In this document: positions 63,623-64,000 of the stretch, in pieces
Layout: each line of letters starts with the position of its first letter
Position numbering within the stretch: the first letter of the stretch is position 1
Source of the DNA: Rhizobium gallicum bv. gallicum R602sp
GTDB lineage: Bacteria; Pseudomonadota; Alphaproteobacteria; Rhizobiales; Rhizobiaceae
DNA length: 64,000 nucleotides
Direction of reading: 5' to 3'
Assembly (NCBI RefSeq): GCF_000816845.1
Contig: NZ_CP006877.1
Coordinates: 3,419,001 to 3,483,000, forward strand
Made by a program: the position numbers and the translations under genes
Notes under the pieces: model-generated
Databases searched by the model: none
Seen by the model: only the letters and a program-made list of their open reading frames with translations
Told to the model about the DNA's origin: nothing

Positions 63623-64000
63623 GCGACTTCTCGCTGATTGAGACATTGCGGTTCGAACCGGGGACCGGCTTCATGCGCCTGCGGCTTCATCTTGCCCGTC
63701 TGACGCGCTCGGCCCGGCGGATCGGCTTTGCCGAGCCGCGACATGCGCTCGATGAGCTCAATGCCTCCGTCCAAGGCGCGACGGGCGCTCTGCGCATCCG
63801 GCTGACCTTCGATGCGCAGGGCCGCATAGAAGTCACGACCGCGCCTTTCACACCGCTTGCGCCAGGCACGGTGTGGAGCATCCGCATCGCTTCGACCCGC
63901 CTCGACAGCGCCGACAAGCTGCTGCGGATCAAGACCACCCGCCGCACGGTCTACGAAGCCGCCCGCGCCGAATACACGCCGCAGCAGGCGGACGAAGTGC
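63619..64000 (+). CDS. pabC: Aminodeoxychorismate lyase-like aminotransferase IV (3' truncated)
   Basis: The N-terminal ~127 residues of a class IV PLP enzyme, cut by the window end. It begins MSDFSLIETLRFEPGTGFMR and continues LRLHLARLTRSARRIGFAEP, then KLLRIKTTRR with the likely PLP lysine, as in PabC-like proteins. The start overlaps pabB (ATGA), so the pair is translationally coupled and should convert aminodeoxychorismate to p-aminobenzoate. Confidence 0.85.
   Translation, partial: MSDFSLIETLRFEPGTGFMRLRLHLARLTRSARRIGFAEPRHALDELNASVQGATGALRIRLTFDAQGRIEVTTAPFTPLAPGTVWSIRIASTRLDSADKLLRIKTTRRTVYEAARAEYTPQQADEV

Overview
The window looks like chromosomal DNA of an alphaproteobacterium of the order Rhizobiales, most likely family Rhizobiaceae (Rhizobium/Agrobacterium group). 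The support is the lpiA-acvB pair, RcdA with CtrA boxes, GapR, DUF1192, DUF4164-zapA with a downstream 6S-like RNA, the high GC content, and an intergenic palindromic repeat of a rhizobial type. The species cannot be fixed by eye. I see no rRNA, tRNA, CRISPR array, prophage, intact insertion sequence or conjugation gene. This is mostly core chromosome with a few decayed accessory genes.

Layout. 0-8 kb: end of a metallophosphoesterase gene, a frameshifted NUDIX remnant, a DinB-fold protein, the acid-tolerance/membrane-lipid operon lpiA-acvB, and a large MscS-type channel. 8-12.6 kb: a short-form 6-phosphogluconate dehydrogenase, a divergent ArsR/SRPBCC pair with a palindrome over the ArsR start codon, an MFS exporter, a LysR regulator and a small ORF. 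12.6-22.2 kb: a 6S-like RNA, zapA and a DUF4164 gene on the minus strand. These are followed on the plus strand by tkt-gap-(GNAT)-(K+/H+ antiporter)-pgk-fda, a central carbon metabolism block with a 27-bp perfect palindrome before the aldolase gene. 22.2-27 kb: a PhzF protein, a 54-aa membrane protein, an MFS transporter, DUF1192, an intergenic region with two CtrA boxes and a small-RNA-like transcript, rcdA, a decayed RelB/YafQ toxin-antitoxin pair and rpmE.

27-40 kb: a half-size ABC exporter, a class III nucleotide cyclase, an orphan TctC-type binding protein, an FAD dehydrogenase, a two-gene MotAB/ZorAB-like ion-driven motor, an inositol monophosphatase, a Sel1-repeat protein, a ThiE-like protein, a TSUP transporter, a small ArsR regulator and two YdcH-type (DUF465) proteins facing away from each other. 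40-50 kb: purEK, a zinc-free L36, a TPR protein, an alpha/beta hydrolase, gamma-glutamyltransferase, a twice-frameshifted exported protein, an AraC regulator with a membrane N-terminus and a threonine-dehydratase-like enzyme. 49-54 kb: a LysR/tautomerase/DUF4865 locus with a frameshifted tautomerase, a LysE exporter, and pyruvate kinase coupled to a DUF1036 protein. 54-64 kb: N-formylglutamate amidohydrolase, DUF1244, gapR, an alpha/beta hydrolase, a DUF882 (M15-like) cell-wall protein, an NtrC-type regulator, an M3 oligopeptidase, a repeat element, and the p-aminobenzoate genes pabB and pabC (cut by the window end).

Three themes connect the genes. Carbon flux: gnd, tkt, gap, pgk, fda and pyk. 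Cell cycle and nucleoid: zapA, rcdA under CtrA boxes, gapR. Envelope and acid stress: lpiA-acvB, mscS, the MotAB-like motor, DUF882. I found no convincing new multi-gene defence system. The best candidates for under-described biology are the MotAB/ZorAB-like motor pair, the CtrA-flanked small transcript before rcdA, and the palindrome before the aldolase gene.
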